From: Paracyclopina nana
Lineage: Eukaryota; Arthropoda; Copepoda; Cyclopoida; Cyclopettidae
NCBI GenBank assembly: GCA_019096065.1
Contig: JAGUCH010000006.1
Span: 4,546,001-4,610,000 of the forward strand
DNA length: 64,000 nucleotides
Reading direction: 5' to 3'
The notes under the pieces are model-generated. The model was not told the origin of the DNA, did no database searches, and saw nothing but the letters and a program-made list of their open reading frames with translations. Positions 38,301 through 49,700 of this stretch are shown in pieces (positions within the stretch are counted from its first letter, which is position 1; the number at the start of each line of letters is the position of its first letter). The position numbers were made by a program, and so were the translations under genes.

Positions 38301-41300
38301 CTTGTCGGGAGCAGCTTTTAAATTGGCGGCAAACCCTTTTCTCCATGTCCATTTATTTCGTCTCTATCTGAACCGACAAGATCCTACTTTGGTACTACAC
38401 GCGCGTGTGTGTGTGATGACATTCCCAAGATTGGTCGTTTCATCCACGTATAATTGACTCACCATTTTTGCCTGCAAAACAAGCGGTCAAGTGAACCGGG
38501 AAATTCATCGATCAAAAAAATTTAACAAGCTCGGAAAAGTCATTTTTTCTCATTTTTTACAGGCCGTTTGGGGCAACAACGGACTTTTGTCTGTGACACG
38601 GTCATTAATTGCCCCAATGCTGCTGCTGCTGCTACATTGACCGGAATCTAGGACAAATTCTTGCTGATTGACTAGAGAGAAAACAGCCTAAAAATGCCAT
38701 AAAAGCTCAAAAAGAACAACAAATGTCAAACATAGGCGGGCATTTCTGGGATTCCATTCTCTCTATGCTACTTTTAAGTAGTTTTCCAATCAAGAGGTGC
38801 ACTCACACGACATTGCTCTTTTTCAATCTAATAGAGTATCATCCACGATCGTTTTGATGTTCCAAGAACTTTGGCCATCATCAGCATGGGGCCGCTAGAT
38901 ATCCGAAATGAGATCGAGATAAGAATAGAGAACCTGAACCCTGCTGCCACATTCCTTGGGGTCAGCCAAATTGATGCCTACCCTCAAATATTCAGCTTCA
39001 AGAAATTTGCATTTAAAGCAGAACTTGGAAGTTGCTGGTCAGAGCTGCTGCAGTCGTCAAATGACAGCCCAGAAATACTACAAATTCGAAGGTCCTGCAA
39101 GTAGTAAATCTTGACAGCAAACAATGCACCAAACTTGTACTATTCTATCACCACCACGCTGATTGACCAAGCAGATATCTGCCATGCATTTGAATTGAGT
39201 TTTTTATTTTTGTGTGTGTCTCCTAAAAGGCTCTGGTTAACAAGACAGGTTGAGTCCTGGCCAGTCCAGATCCTACCTCTCAATTTATCTACCGTGTGTA
39301 GGAAATCTGATTTCATCACCATCGTCATTATTTTGCATTGATAAAAACAAGTCCTTGAAAGTGCAGTTTCATCCACTGATTTCTTTTTGGGGTGTGGGTC
39401 ACTTAAAAAGAATAATGCGATCATCATCCTTCTTCTGCGAAGAAAAAGTTATCAACTCGGCCCACTTGATGAGCGTTATTCTAGATGTTTTATATTATTC
39501 CTCTTAAAATCGTCCGTTTCGATTAGGAAAAGAAGCATCTCACGATTTCGGTTTCACGGTTAGATTTGGACAAAAACTGGCTGATCACGATCCCTTTTTA
39601 AATAACAGTGGTATAATGAGTTCTTCTAGGATCTGGCAGCAACGTTAACGATGGTTATCTCCCTCGAAAAGGTTTCAAGATGGACATCACTGAAGTGCAA
39701 AAAGATGATCTGCTTAATCGCATGTTGCTGCTGCTGTTCAGTTCAGCCGTACGTAAGATCTCAGTAGTGCTTTGTTGTTGTTCATGTTGTTTTCCTTATC
39801 GGGGAAAATTATCTATTCCGAAGCAACCGCCGCAAAGTTTTCAGGTAATTGTTGCTGCATTTGTTCAAGCCCTCAAAGTTCCGAAAATTCCAATTTTCCC
39901 TTGTTAGCAAGGAAAAAGTGCAAAAATGCAGCTGTGTTTTTCTTGTGTGCACTGCGAAAAATTGACAAAACGCTCGCTGTTCACTTGCCCCATTTTTCTG
40001 GCTAGTTAAGTTTTTGATTGAAATCTGAGCCATTTGTGCTTGCATTTTTCTCTCAGATTTCAGTCTTGCTTCACTTTGGCAAATGCCTTAACAAATTCAC
40101 AGTGTCAGAGCAAATCAGGGCACGCCCTTGATGTGGCAAGCCATCCCTTTGCAAAATAGGATTTTATAATCCTCTTGCCAAAAAAAGGCTCGCAGCAACA
40201 GCCCATTTTTGATTCATGACAAAATGAAGTTGGCTCGGCCCATCCTCTGAAACTGTATCAACTGTTTGTTGTCGTCAATCTTATGGCCCGTACGTGATGC
40301 TATTTCGTTGTTTTTATCAAATTGGTTCCACTTAGAAGGTCTGGTGTACACACAAAGCTGGTCACTCTTGACATTCAGCCTTAAATAGAGTCACATTTCA
40401 CAGTATTTCACTCAGACATTTATAATTGAAGTAACACTATTTGGGATATGAGAGACAAAGGGCAAATGATTGCAATTGAGGCTTGGTTTTTAACAAGATT
40501 GAAAAACAGGCGCTTGACAGCATAATTTCTCGGCCTAGGGAACACATCATGTTGGTTTTTTATGAACACCTGACAACTACCATTACGTGATGCTCAAGTT
40601 TAGCAAAAACAATTTCCATCCTACATCGCATAGCTCTTCTTCTCGAGGTATGAATAATGTGGACACACTGGCATCTCAATAGCATGCGCATCTTAATTCA
40701 GCTGGAATTCACTGAATTTAACAGAGAAATTCATAAATCTTGGGATATGCAGCATAGGTAGACTTCAAAGCCCGCTAGATGCTAAAGTTGTACGTAGATT
40801 CTTTGAAGCTTCTAAGCTATAAACTAAAAGGTTGGCCCAAACTTGTTGAGTGACTGTAGCACCCTGTAAATACATTTTTCGTTTCTACCTACTAGAAGTA
40901 CATGCATAGTAGTGTAGTGCTTTCCCAAAAATGCAACGGAGCAAAAAGAATACTTCGTGTTGAAAAAATGGCAGCAATTTAGCATAGTTGACCCATATTG
41001 ATCCTGAACAATGAATGAGTGAAAAATTGCGACTGCTCGCTGAAATTGGTCACTTATCTCATGTCAAAAAAAAATATGTGGACTGGATCGTTGACCAGAC
41101 TTTTTGTTCTCGCTCATCTTCGTGATCCTCATGCTGCTTTTTTGCGACAAAATCGTGATGCACTATGTGTCATGTCAAAAGTGTGATGAAGACATACCTG
41201 GTCACAAGGAGGAGGAGGGAAATAGCCCCCTTGAGCATCTTTTTTGGGGGGTGAAAAACAAAAAAGTAGGCATTTGTACTAAATTATGCAAAGCATAACG

Positions 41301-41340
41301 TATATTGAGGTTTTTTACCTTGTTGGAACAATAGAGAATG
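35370..41340. other. Intergenic, no supported gene
   Basis: AT-rich sequence with short ORFs only. It contains a (TGC)5 run at about 38618-38633 and a short GT run at about 38404-38414. No recognisable coding, RNA-gene or transposon signal was found. Confidence 0.45.
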
Positions 41341-41413
41341 CGGCTTGTTTTCTACACGATCGAATTTCACATATGTTATAATTTGATCAGGATGCCAGTT
41401 TATCAAGATAAAG

Positions 41414-42474
41414 ATGAGGCTCGCGTTGCAGCTGATTTTCGTGGACTTGGTTCTTCTAACCAGAGGCCAAGGAAGAGGTGGTGGGCTCTTGGGAAGACTC
41501 CCAATCAGGCCACATAACAGAGGAGGAGGAGGAGGTCCCATTCGGATACCCAAGACGCCAAAAGTGACCTCTCAAATTTGCATGAGTGACCTGTCAATTC
41601 GAGCCATGACTTTGATTGAGAAAATTGCTTCCATTTCCGAGACTGAAAGGGCCGACAATTTCCTGGCCAATGCAGAAGCTTGCATGATGCAAGGAGCTCA
41701 AGGGGGCTCTCCAGGTTATACTTCAAGCATAATTGCTTAAGGGTATCACGCCTTTATTTTTAATTAGGAATCCAAGGCAGGCAAGGATTAAGGCCCTGGG
41801 GAAGTCGGCCTAATCCGAGAGGATTTGGGCATCAGTTGGGAGGTGGTGGATTGCAGATGCCTCAATTGAACAATGGAGGAGGCCAAATGGAAGAATTTCC
41901 ACAAGTGAATGGGGGTGGCCAAGTGGGAGGCTTTCCTCCAAATAATAACGAGGGTGGACGAATTGGAAATAACCCCCAAATAGGAAATAACCCTCAAATA
42001 GGAAATAACCCCCAAATAGGAAATAACCCCCAAATAGGAAATAACCCTCAAATAGGAAGTAACCCCCAAGAAAACCAAGGTGGTAGGTCCAAACCCAAAC
42101 TTCCTATTGATGATACTGAAGATGCCTTGGCTTCTCCTGAGTCTCCTCCTGAACCTTTTCAACCTCAGGAACAGCCTTCCAACTCAACTGAAGCTCCTGA
42201 GAATAACAGTGAACCAAAAATTGAAAGCAAGACTAGATTGGGGGACTACGACATCACAGAGTTACCTGACGAGCTACTCGAAAACGAAGAAGAGGAGTAC
42301 GACTACAACGAGGAAGTAGACGAGAATTCCCCGCCTGAAAACGAGCCTTCGCCTGGAGATGTGGAAGATGATGATACGTTTGAAGAAGATACACTGGAGC
42401 CAGTTGAAGAAGAAGAAGACGTCACTGAGGAACCTGCAGTGCCCAAAATAAGAAGGCAGTCCTTCCAGGGATAA
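41414..42474 (+). CDS. Secreted Gly/Gln-rich acidic repeat protein (335 aa)
   Basis: Two exons, 41414-41714 and 41768-42474, join in phase 1 across a 53-bp intron (GT at 41715, ATTAG at 41767); only this acceptor restores frame. The sequence begins with a signal peptide (about 1-19), then a Gly/Arg/Pro segment. A short helical module follows, bounded by C56 and C90, the only two cysteines noted. A Gly/Gln/Asn-rich part has six copies of GNNPQI-type hexapeptides at 167-202. Next is a Pro/Glu-rich segment, then a strongly acidic domain (about 250-325), ending KIRRQSFQG with a dibasic site. No known family recognised. The composition suggests an extracellular matrix, cuticle or mineral-binding protein, or a secreted precursor; this is inference. 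A weak TATA-like GTTATAAT lies at 41375-41382. AATAAA is at 42552-42557. Confidence 0.75.
41715..41767 (+). other. 53-bp intron of the secreted repeat protein gene
   Basis: It begins GTTATA and ends TTAATTAG. The unspliced frame hits a stop (TAA) within it. Joining 41714 to 41768 gives a continuous frame with the same Gly/Gln-rich composition on both sides. It is the shortest intron in the window. Confidence 0.65.
41965..42072 (+). repeat. 18-bp coding tandem repeat, six units
   Basis: Five near-identical copies of an 18-bp unit (41965-41982, 41983-42000, 42001-42018, 42019-42036, 42037-42054) differ mainly by a CCC/CCT synonymous change, followed by a diverged sixth copy at 42055-42072. Each encodes GNNPQI (last copy GSNPQE). 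Near-identity at DNA level points to recent or ongoing unit duplication. Confidence 0.95.
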
Positions 42475-42551
42475 CGTGTAAACAGCTCAATACAACTTGA
42501 ATAACATGCATGCAGCTCTGTTGTCCTCGTGCCAATTAAAACTACTATTTT

Positions 42552-42557
42552 AATAAA
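42552..42557 (+). other. Polyadenylation signal AATAAA
   Basis: Canonical hexamer 78 bases after the stop codon of the secreted repeat protein gene, preceded by an AATTAAA variant near 42534. Confidence 0.6.
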
Positions 42558-42579
42558 GTCTAGGGTCAGAAAACGTTAA

Positions 42580-45470
42580 AAAATCAGCTTGACAAGTCTC
42601 TGGTCGACCTCACAGAATCGTTGATGATGGATCGATGCTAAGCTATGGATACGCTGCTCTTCACTTGAGGGCATACTTTGTGGAAAAACAACCATGAGGC
42701 TAACTACTTGTTTTCCACTCATGCTTACATTTTCGATAAGTTTCAGATTACAACGTGAGCACATTGAGGCAATTTGACCAAATAACTGTCAAATGAGCGA
42801 GATTTTAGTGCCTTTGACGTGGCTCGCCCATGCTACAATATGCACTTCAAAGTATAGCCTGTTGGAAACCTGGTATTAAGTTACTTCTCTGCACTAAATG
42901 CATATAGGAGCATGGAGGCAAATTGCCCATGACCAATATGACACTTCCTACCACCAGCAGGAGGAGCAGCTCCTATAGTGCAATTGTGTAAAACTAAAAT
43001 GCCACTCTCCCTTCATTTGGAAAAAGGTAAAAACCTGACATTTCAAAGTAGAAACTGGATTTTTTCTGTAATTTGACATGGCCATCCAAGTCCAAAATGG
43101 GCTGCTGCTGCTGCTGCTGCTTCTGTGTTGAATTTGAGATAGACAAATACTAGAATAACGTTCTGGCCAACAGAAATTGAGACATTTGTTTGCTTTTTCT
43201 TCAGCGCGTTGGCTGTTGACTTAGTATAGGTGTCACATTCATCTTTGGATGTAAATTGAAGTGACATTGCAAAAATTCCTTGATGTGCCTTCACACAGCA
43301 TTTTTGGTGTGTTGTGGGTCCGGAAACTCCTCCTCTTATTATTCACAACAAGTTTAGTCAACTGGAAATTCCGAACAACGACGATGTCTTGTCGGCAACA
43401 ATTTACTTTAATGGTGTGCTAATTTTTCATCCAATCCAAAGATGGTTCAGGGTGATAAGATCTCAATCACAGCATTCTCTTAGTGGTACAGCACAGTGGG
43501 ACCACTGAGCCAAAACTGGGAAATAGTCAACATAAAACATGAATGACTGAAGCCACATTTTCAGACCAGTTTTCTTCTTGTGTTTTCGATAGTCAAGAAC
43601 TTTAGCTTTGATGTTGTGCAACATGTTGAAAACAATTATGAGTCAACATTTCGATTTTAGTCATCAAGTCTTATGATATTACCTTCAGAGGCCATAAAAC
43701 AGCGCAAAATTCATAGTGTTGTTTTTAAGGGCGCAGCTTACGTCAGTAGCTATAAGTCCATCCAAAAGAAGAGTTATTGTTGGCTCTTCAACAAATCGTA
43801 AAACACAGCGATTCTTTTGTCTTTGACGATGTTTTTGTTTCCTCCAGAGGCATTGTGGCAGAGTCGTCGTTGTGAAATAGTTCGAAAGCCTGCAAGCCAT
43901 AAATTGCCAATGTTGATGCATTTGCTGATTTTTTTGCTACGGTTGACCGTTAATGCAAGTTGCCTTGAAATTCACGGATGAAGTTTGATTAGGCAGATGT
44001 GCGGGCACTCTAAATGCTCAATGAAATCATGATTCATTCACACCTCGCTTGATTCAGGTGAAGAACTATAGAACTTTACCAGCATTAACAGATGGCTGTT
44101 GGCAAATGGCAGAAACAAACTGAATTCGGTTGTAAAAATAGAAGCTAGCTGTGAAGTCCATTTTTATACTACTATAAAGTAGCTTGGTTGTGGGGGAGAA
44201 TAATAGTGACAAAAATCATCATCAATTGTTTGCAGTGGAATTACTATTTTCATTTCCACTCCCAACTGAGAGGAAGTTCACGTGGAGAACTTCAGACAAA
44301 AAGTCATGACCATTTAATGGTAGAAAAGTCATTAAAAGCAGGGGATCTTGTCACCTGGCATGATGACTTTTCAGAAACTGAGCGAGCTAGCGTGGTGGTA
44401 AAATATATACATACTAGTATACTGAGCCAAAAAAAGTTTCATTTACTTTTAAATGCTGACTGCAGACTCATCATAACAAAGAGCGGCCGGAAAACTGTCC
44501 ATGAAATCTATAAGCCCCGAAGCAAAGCCATTTGTCAACCTACCTCGGGGTTGCTTTTAATAAGCCTCAATTTTCAATTTCTACTACATTTGTCGTGTGG
44601 TGCAATCACTTCAAATGGCTTGAAAGCATTTTTGGTGTGTGTGTGCACAATGTGGCCGCCGATGAAAATTTGTATTTTTGTAAGCGGGGTCTTGCGGTAT
44701 CAACGCACTATTTGTTCTTTGCGGATTTCAACGTCTTCAAAAGCATCATGTTTTGATAGTAATTTTCACTCCTCACACTCGCGGCCAAATGGAGGCATTA
44801 CTGTACGTCATATAATGATAGAGGAATGCTTCTCAAATTGCACCTAATCGAAGATATCTGTTCGTGCTGCACATAGTATGATTTCTTGACAAGAGAAGGT
44901 GTAAGTTACTGTGTAATTTGAGCCTCATGAGAATTATTGATACATCCCTGCTGGGAAATAACCCTGCATCGATGGAGAGCATCGTAATGAGCGTGTGCTA
45001 TTTTTTCGAAACTTGCCAGGTCTCAGCGGAGTGATTTGAACCATGCTAACTGAATTGTTTCAAAAACCCGCTTTTGTTCCAATTGGACATTTGGCTATTT
45101 TTGCCAGCATGTGGTCGCGAGCTAAGCCTAAGTTGAAAAGCGACTTACATCAATTCCCATGTGCTCTCAGGCATAAAAGGAGTTTTTATTACAAATGGGT
45201 CGGCCCCAATGAAAATAGCTAACCTCCCACTGATTTTCTTGCCTCTTGGCCATCTCGAATGGGGCTGAACCAACTGCATGGCTGGCAACAAAGAAAATGA
45301 CAGTCTCAAATCACATCATTTCCAGCGAAAAATGACGCGCCAAGCCTACATTGCATTGTAGGCTAGTGGAAAAAGCCCAAAAAACCCACAACCTATCATT
45401 TTTCACTAAAAGTTGATATCGCAATGACGCATTGGCATTTGCAGATCTTTTCTGGGAGATGTTGCAACTT
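42580..45470. other. Intergenic, no supported gene
   Basis: Contains a GCT trinucleotide run at about 43101-43122. The longest ORF in an unassigned stretch (219 codons, plus strand, 44188-44847) starts at GTG, has no recognised domain and has the composition of chance AT-rich frames, so it is not called as a gene. Confidence 0.4.
43101..43122 (+). repeat. (GCT)7 microsatellite
   Basis: Uninterrupted GCT trinucleotide run in non-coding DNA. Confidence 0.85.
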
Positions 45471-45513
45471 GGGTGACTGCATATAAATGCCAATTTCATG
45501 GTTCTGCCTCGCA

Positions 45514-45566
45514 GCGCCCCCTATACGAGCAGTTTCGAAACGTGGCTGCGACGGGGCGCCACCTAT
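45514..45566 (-). promoter_or_regulatory. Pair of CTCF-like motifs 42 bp apart
   Basis: On the minus strand two related elements read ATAGGGGGCGC (45524-45514) and ATAGGTGGCGC (45566-45556). The second contains AGGTGGCGC, the core of the Drosophila CTCF motif. Both face the same way and are offset by exactly 42 bp, about four helical turns. They lie at the start of a CpG-rich block between the 41.4-kb gene and the 46.7-kb promoter-like region, which suits an insulator or boundary. Binding is not demonstrated by sequence alone. Confidence 0.4.
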
Positions 45567-46194
45567 CGCAAAAACTGCGAACTAGTTTTTATAATAGAGC
45601 TCGAGGCGGGCGCCCAACGCAGACACAAGGTAAAAATGGTCAAGCCAGCCAACAATCTGAGCTGTAAGTAAGCTGGGGGCCTAATGAGCCTTCTCGGGTT
45701 CCAACGAGGCATGCTTTTCTTATTTGCCGAGGACATCGAAAAGAAGCTGAAAAAGAGAGCTGTTCAACGTCCAACGAGCGAGGATAGTCGTAATAAGTGG
45801 TTGTAACAGCCAACGACGACGTTTTGGTTTTTCAGTCCCCAATCACACATAATTCGTACATACCGAGCCGACCCGCGATCTGTCAGTAACAGACGATAAG
45901 GACACATTAAGTAATCGCAAAAATTGGGAGACATTCAATGGGGAAAAAACTAGGTGGGGGATATTTGAGTCCTGATCAATTAAAAGACACGTTCGCTGCA
46001 ACATTACATTCCGATAATAATTTGCCTTCAATTAGGGTACATTTGCGATGAAAAGAGGCATTTTTCGAAGTTTACACAATTCAAAGCTTAATTTAGAATT
46101 AACGTTTAAAATATTGACGCCCAATTCTGCGTTCGGATTATTTGCTTAGTTTGTCAATACCGTAGTCTTGCTCGGAAGGGTACGTAAAAGTGAC

Positions 46195-46780
46195 ACTATT
46201 GAGCATTTCGGAAAATTCGCCTTCATCGGCCGTTCCGTTTTTCAGCTATGCAGCTGCGAGCTGGTAGTAAGCTGATGCGACCCTTCGTTGTTGTGCCGGA
46301 CTGTCCGCGCGCGTCTGACCGTGTCTTTCTTGCTGGTTTCCTTTGGCTACGTAGTGATTTGGGGTCGCGAGTTGGTAGCCGTCGGTCGCAGTTGGGACGG
46401 ACCGACGACTAAGCGTGGAGCGACCGCGTGCCCTCCAGCCAACACATTAACATTCTTTGGGGCGGCTCGGGCTGCGCTCGGACGCGAATGGGGGGCTTAA
46501 CCAACCACCTGTAGCGGCCGCCGGCAGGTAAACATTGAGCTGGCTCGACTTGGGCACGCCGAAACACCACCGCTACTCAGTTGAGCTACATCGCCTTGCC
46601 AGTGTCCAAACTTCGCCATTTCAACAACCCTTTGCCGAGCTCGCAAATTCCAAACAGCAGAGGCTGCCATTTTGCCTTTTGCAGACACAATAGTGCACCG
46701 ATTTAACCCGAATTCAGCATGGAGGTCAGCCTCAAATCGGCCGGCGCCGAGGATTTGCCCGCATTCTTCGAGGGTGAGTG
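46195..46780 (+). promoter_or_regulatory. CpG-rich probable promoter block
   Basis: This is the densest CpG stretch in the window besides the gene A promoter (46200-46500, with many CG dinucleotides). It is followed by a well-placed ATG exon with a strong donor at 46774. No coding exon clearly follows within 6 kb on the plus strand. The next supported plus-strand exon is gene B coding exon 1, which begins right after a splice acceptor. The block may therefore be the promoter of gene B, or of an unresolved gene. A TCAGTT initiator-like sequence is at 46577-46582 but has no downstream element at the right distance. Confidence 0.4.
46719..46773 (+). CDS. Possible first exon (MEVSLKSAGAEDLPAFFE) with GTGAGT donor
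   Basis: The ATG at 46719 has a good context (CAGCATGG). An 18-codon GC-rich frame plus one base runs to a consensus donor, GTGAGT, at 46774. The continuation is not identified and I do not recognise the peptide. If spliced to the acceptor at 53226, the frame would read two more codons and stop at 53232-53234, six bases before the gene B start. It would then be a leader ORF and not a protein N-terminus. Confidence 0.3.
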
Positions 46781-49700
46781 AGAGAAGGGCAAAAGGGCAA
46801 AGTGAACCGCTAAGGAGCATTTTTGGGGTTAAACATGGCACCACCAGCGACTTCCTCTCCATTGTCCTTTGGTGCTCAGACAGAAATGAACAAATAGCTT
46901 CTTTTGGTAGCATCGTTCATTTTTATTTTGCAATTGAGGCATTATACAGGAGCTTTTTAAGGGTTCACCCTATGGAAAAAGCTCTAGAAGTGCATTAGCT
47001 TTAGCAGTGGAATGGCGGCCTTTTCACCGATTTTTTCATATAAAGAAGCCCTCCTTTCTCCCATTAGAAAAGGCCATCTTGAAGCTGCTTTTGAAGTTGG
47101 CATAAAGTGGGTTTGCCCAGAGTCAACACGTTTTGAGCCTGATATTTTTCCACCTGGGCAGGGGGTAAAATGACCAAACGGTTTGAGTGACATGTTTTTC
47201 ACTTACTTTTGAATTTTTGCCTCCTCGCGATGACAGCAGTGAGCAGCCACAGTTTTTTTTTTCATGAGCAATATTTTGTCATCTGGGGCCAAAAAGCTTT
47301 TGAATGAAAACAAACGCGATAATGCAACAACCCTATTCCACTTTATTGTGTAGTGAGTGCATAAAAATGGGGAGCAACATTTCTCCTACACTTTTTTACG
47401 AGGCTATTTGAGTCGCGACGAAGCAGCATGGACCACTGTGTGCAAATGGGATGGCAAACAGAAAAAAATTCTTACTTAACTTTGCTTGGTCCTCAAAAGT
47501 CCCAAAGAGGTTGTTGTAGCAGAATGCCAATTTTGAGAGGATTCTCCGAGCCAGGGAGCAACTTCTCGTTACCATGCATTTTGGCCTGGAAAAAAGTTCG
47601 CCAGACAGATCTGGGTTGATCCCATCGTTTATTCGAGTTATATTTTTTGCCTAAAAAAAGTTGGAGGAGCTCCGCGGAAAAGTTTTCAATTTTCTCTGCA
47701 AGAGCTACACTTATAGCAACGATTTTTCAACGTTTGGGGAGCTGTAATTTATTTCTGTAAGCAGTTGAATTCAGAACCCTTTTTTCCATTGCTGGTCGTG
47801 CCCTTGCTCACTTTGAAAGTGATTGACAGAACTGCAATCAATATGTCTGTCAGCCAGTTTCGGTTTTCCTGCTGCGCTGTGATAAAGGGTCAAAAATGGC
47901 CTGCTCGCACAGAATGTGTAAGGCGCCAAAGTTTGCCAAATAAGTCGGTCAATGATGCGTCATTTGATTCTTTCTGATAGATCCGGACAACTTTTCCTCC
48001 CCCTTTTCCGATTCCCGCACGTCTAGTTGCCTCGCGGTGCTTAGAATGACTTTTGCTTTCGGATTCACATTAGATAAAGGCTCACCGGTCAGTTGTTGTG
48101 CATCATAATCTGCTTGAGCTTCTTTTGTCCTTAATTGCAGATCTGCCATGTAAAAGATTCCTTCTTGTTCTAAGTAAGAGAAAAGCTTCTTTTCCTCCAC
48201 TCTTTTCGAGCCGCTCCAATCTAGAGCGGTATCGAGGTCAAATGCCCAAAAGTTGATCGGATTGGGAGAAAATTTCCCCAGCAGCTGTAGCAGCACTCTT
48301 TTTGGCATCAAAGGGGAGGATGACTTCTGTCATAGCCAAAGTCGTCGGAACTGTTGTAGAACTTTTTGACATCACAGCTTTGAGCGCAATTTAACATAAC
48401 AACGCGCGGCTGCATAAGCCTCCAAAATTAATTAAACTGGCTTTTTCGGCAAATGAGCCAAAGCTTAGCCACACTACAGAAAAAAATTCTTTTTTTTCTG
48501 CTCAATTTCAACTGTCGGGAAATCTTCTTATTCATGTGTCAACACTTTTTGGTTTGGGCAAATCTGTCACTTTTTGTCAATTTACAGCTTGACAGCCAGT
48601 CTGTAGAGTGACTGAGCATTTTTTCTCTCCATTATTGTTTTGCTCGTATTTGCTCAGTTTCACTCTAACAGTCTTTGTTGACTTTTTGACCACGTTGACT
48701 CCGCTCTGTTTATGTTCGCGTTTCTTCTTGCCAAATCCTCTGGCAATTAGGATTTTTAGCCTAGTCCCAAAGGTCGTCTGCTAATTTGAACTGACAGCCA
48801 GGCTGATTAAACAAAAAAAGGAGGAAAGGCCGACCTTTGACTTTGAGTGGCCTTGAAGGCTACCCTGAAAACCAAAACTTCTTCAATAGGAAACGAAAGC
48901 TTAACTTTAGGAAATTGGAAACTTGCACATGAAATGTATACATCCAGGGCCTACACAAGTCAAGACAAGATACTGGTAGCAAACTTTTTCATCTCTTACC
49001 AACAGCAAAAGTTTTCTCACAACAACAACACCTTAATAAAAAAGGCTGCTAAAGCTCAGATGGCCCACAGCCTTTTCATTCATGTGCACCTGCAACCAGA
49101 CCATGTAAGCTTTTCAGTCGACAAAAAATGAGGAAAGTAAGAAGACTTCATTGTCTTATTAGTAAATTCAATTAAATGGCTAATGCTGTTAGTGAGCTGG
49201 ATGTTCAATACCAATAATGAGTAGGTCCATTTTAGCTGAGCCAACGTGTTTTCTGTAGGTTGTATTTTGTAGTGGTGGCCCTATAATAGAGAAAAAGATG
49301 ACGAGGAGCCTATACATGCTCCCCTGTCCAATAGTTTCCCCATTTCTTCCCTGCCTTGAATACAAAAGACGACGGAAAAACTGACTAATGGAGTAAGATT
49401 AATTACTTGCATGGCCTCGAAAAAGATCCTTCTTTTTACCAACGCCATCCAAGTGGGTCCAAAGCTCCTCTTACCAAACTGTAATGGCCTTTGCAATGTC
49501 CCAAGAGACTCGGTTTCCTATCTGCCTTGCAATGCAAGATGTGGAATAGTCAAATGATGGCAGATTGCAATTTTGCGTTCGAAAAATAATTCGAACTTCA
49601 TAAAATGGAGTCGTGTCCAGCATGTAAGATTGCAGCAGCATATGAAGAGGGCAGGGATGAATTATTTATATTTTGCCATGATTTGGGGCTGTCATGCTTG

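Noticed and set aside
44188..44847. 219-codon plus-strand ORF
   Set aside because: It starts with GTG, shows no domain or coding-like composition, and an ORF of this length is not exceptional across six frames of a 64-kb window. It also includes stretches resembling ordinary AT-rich spacer.
45015..45085. Minus-strand GGTTCAAATC resembling a tRNA B box
   Set aside because: The flanking bases do not form a T stem and no A box or acceptor stem is present.
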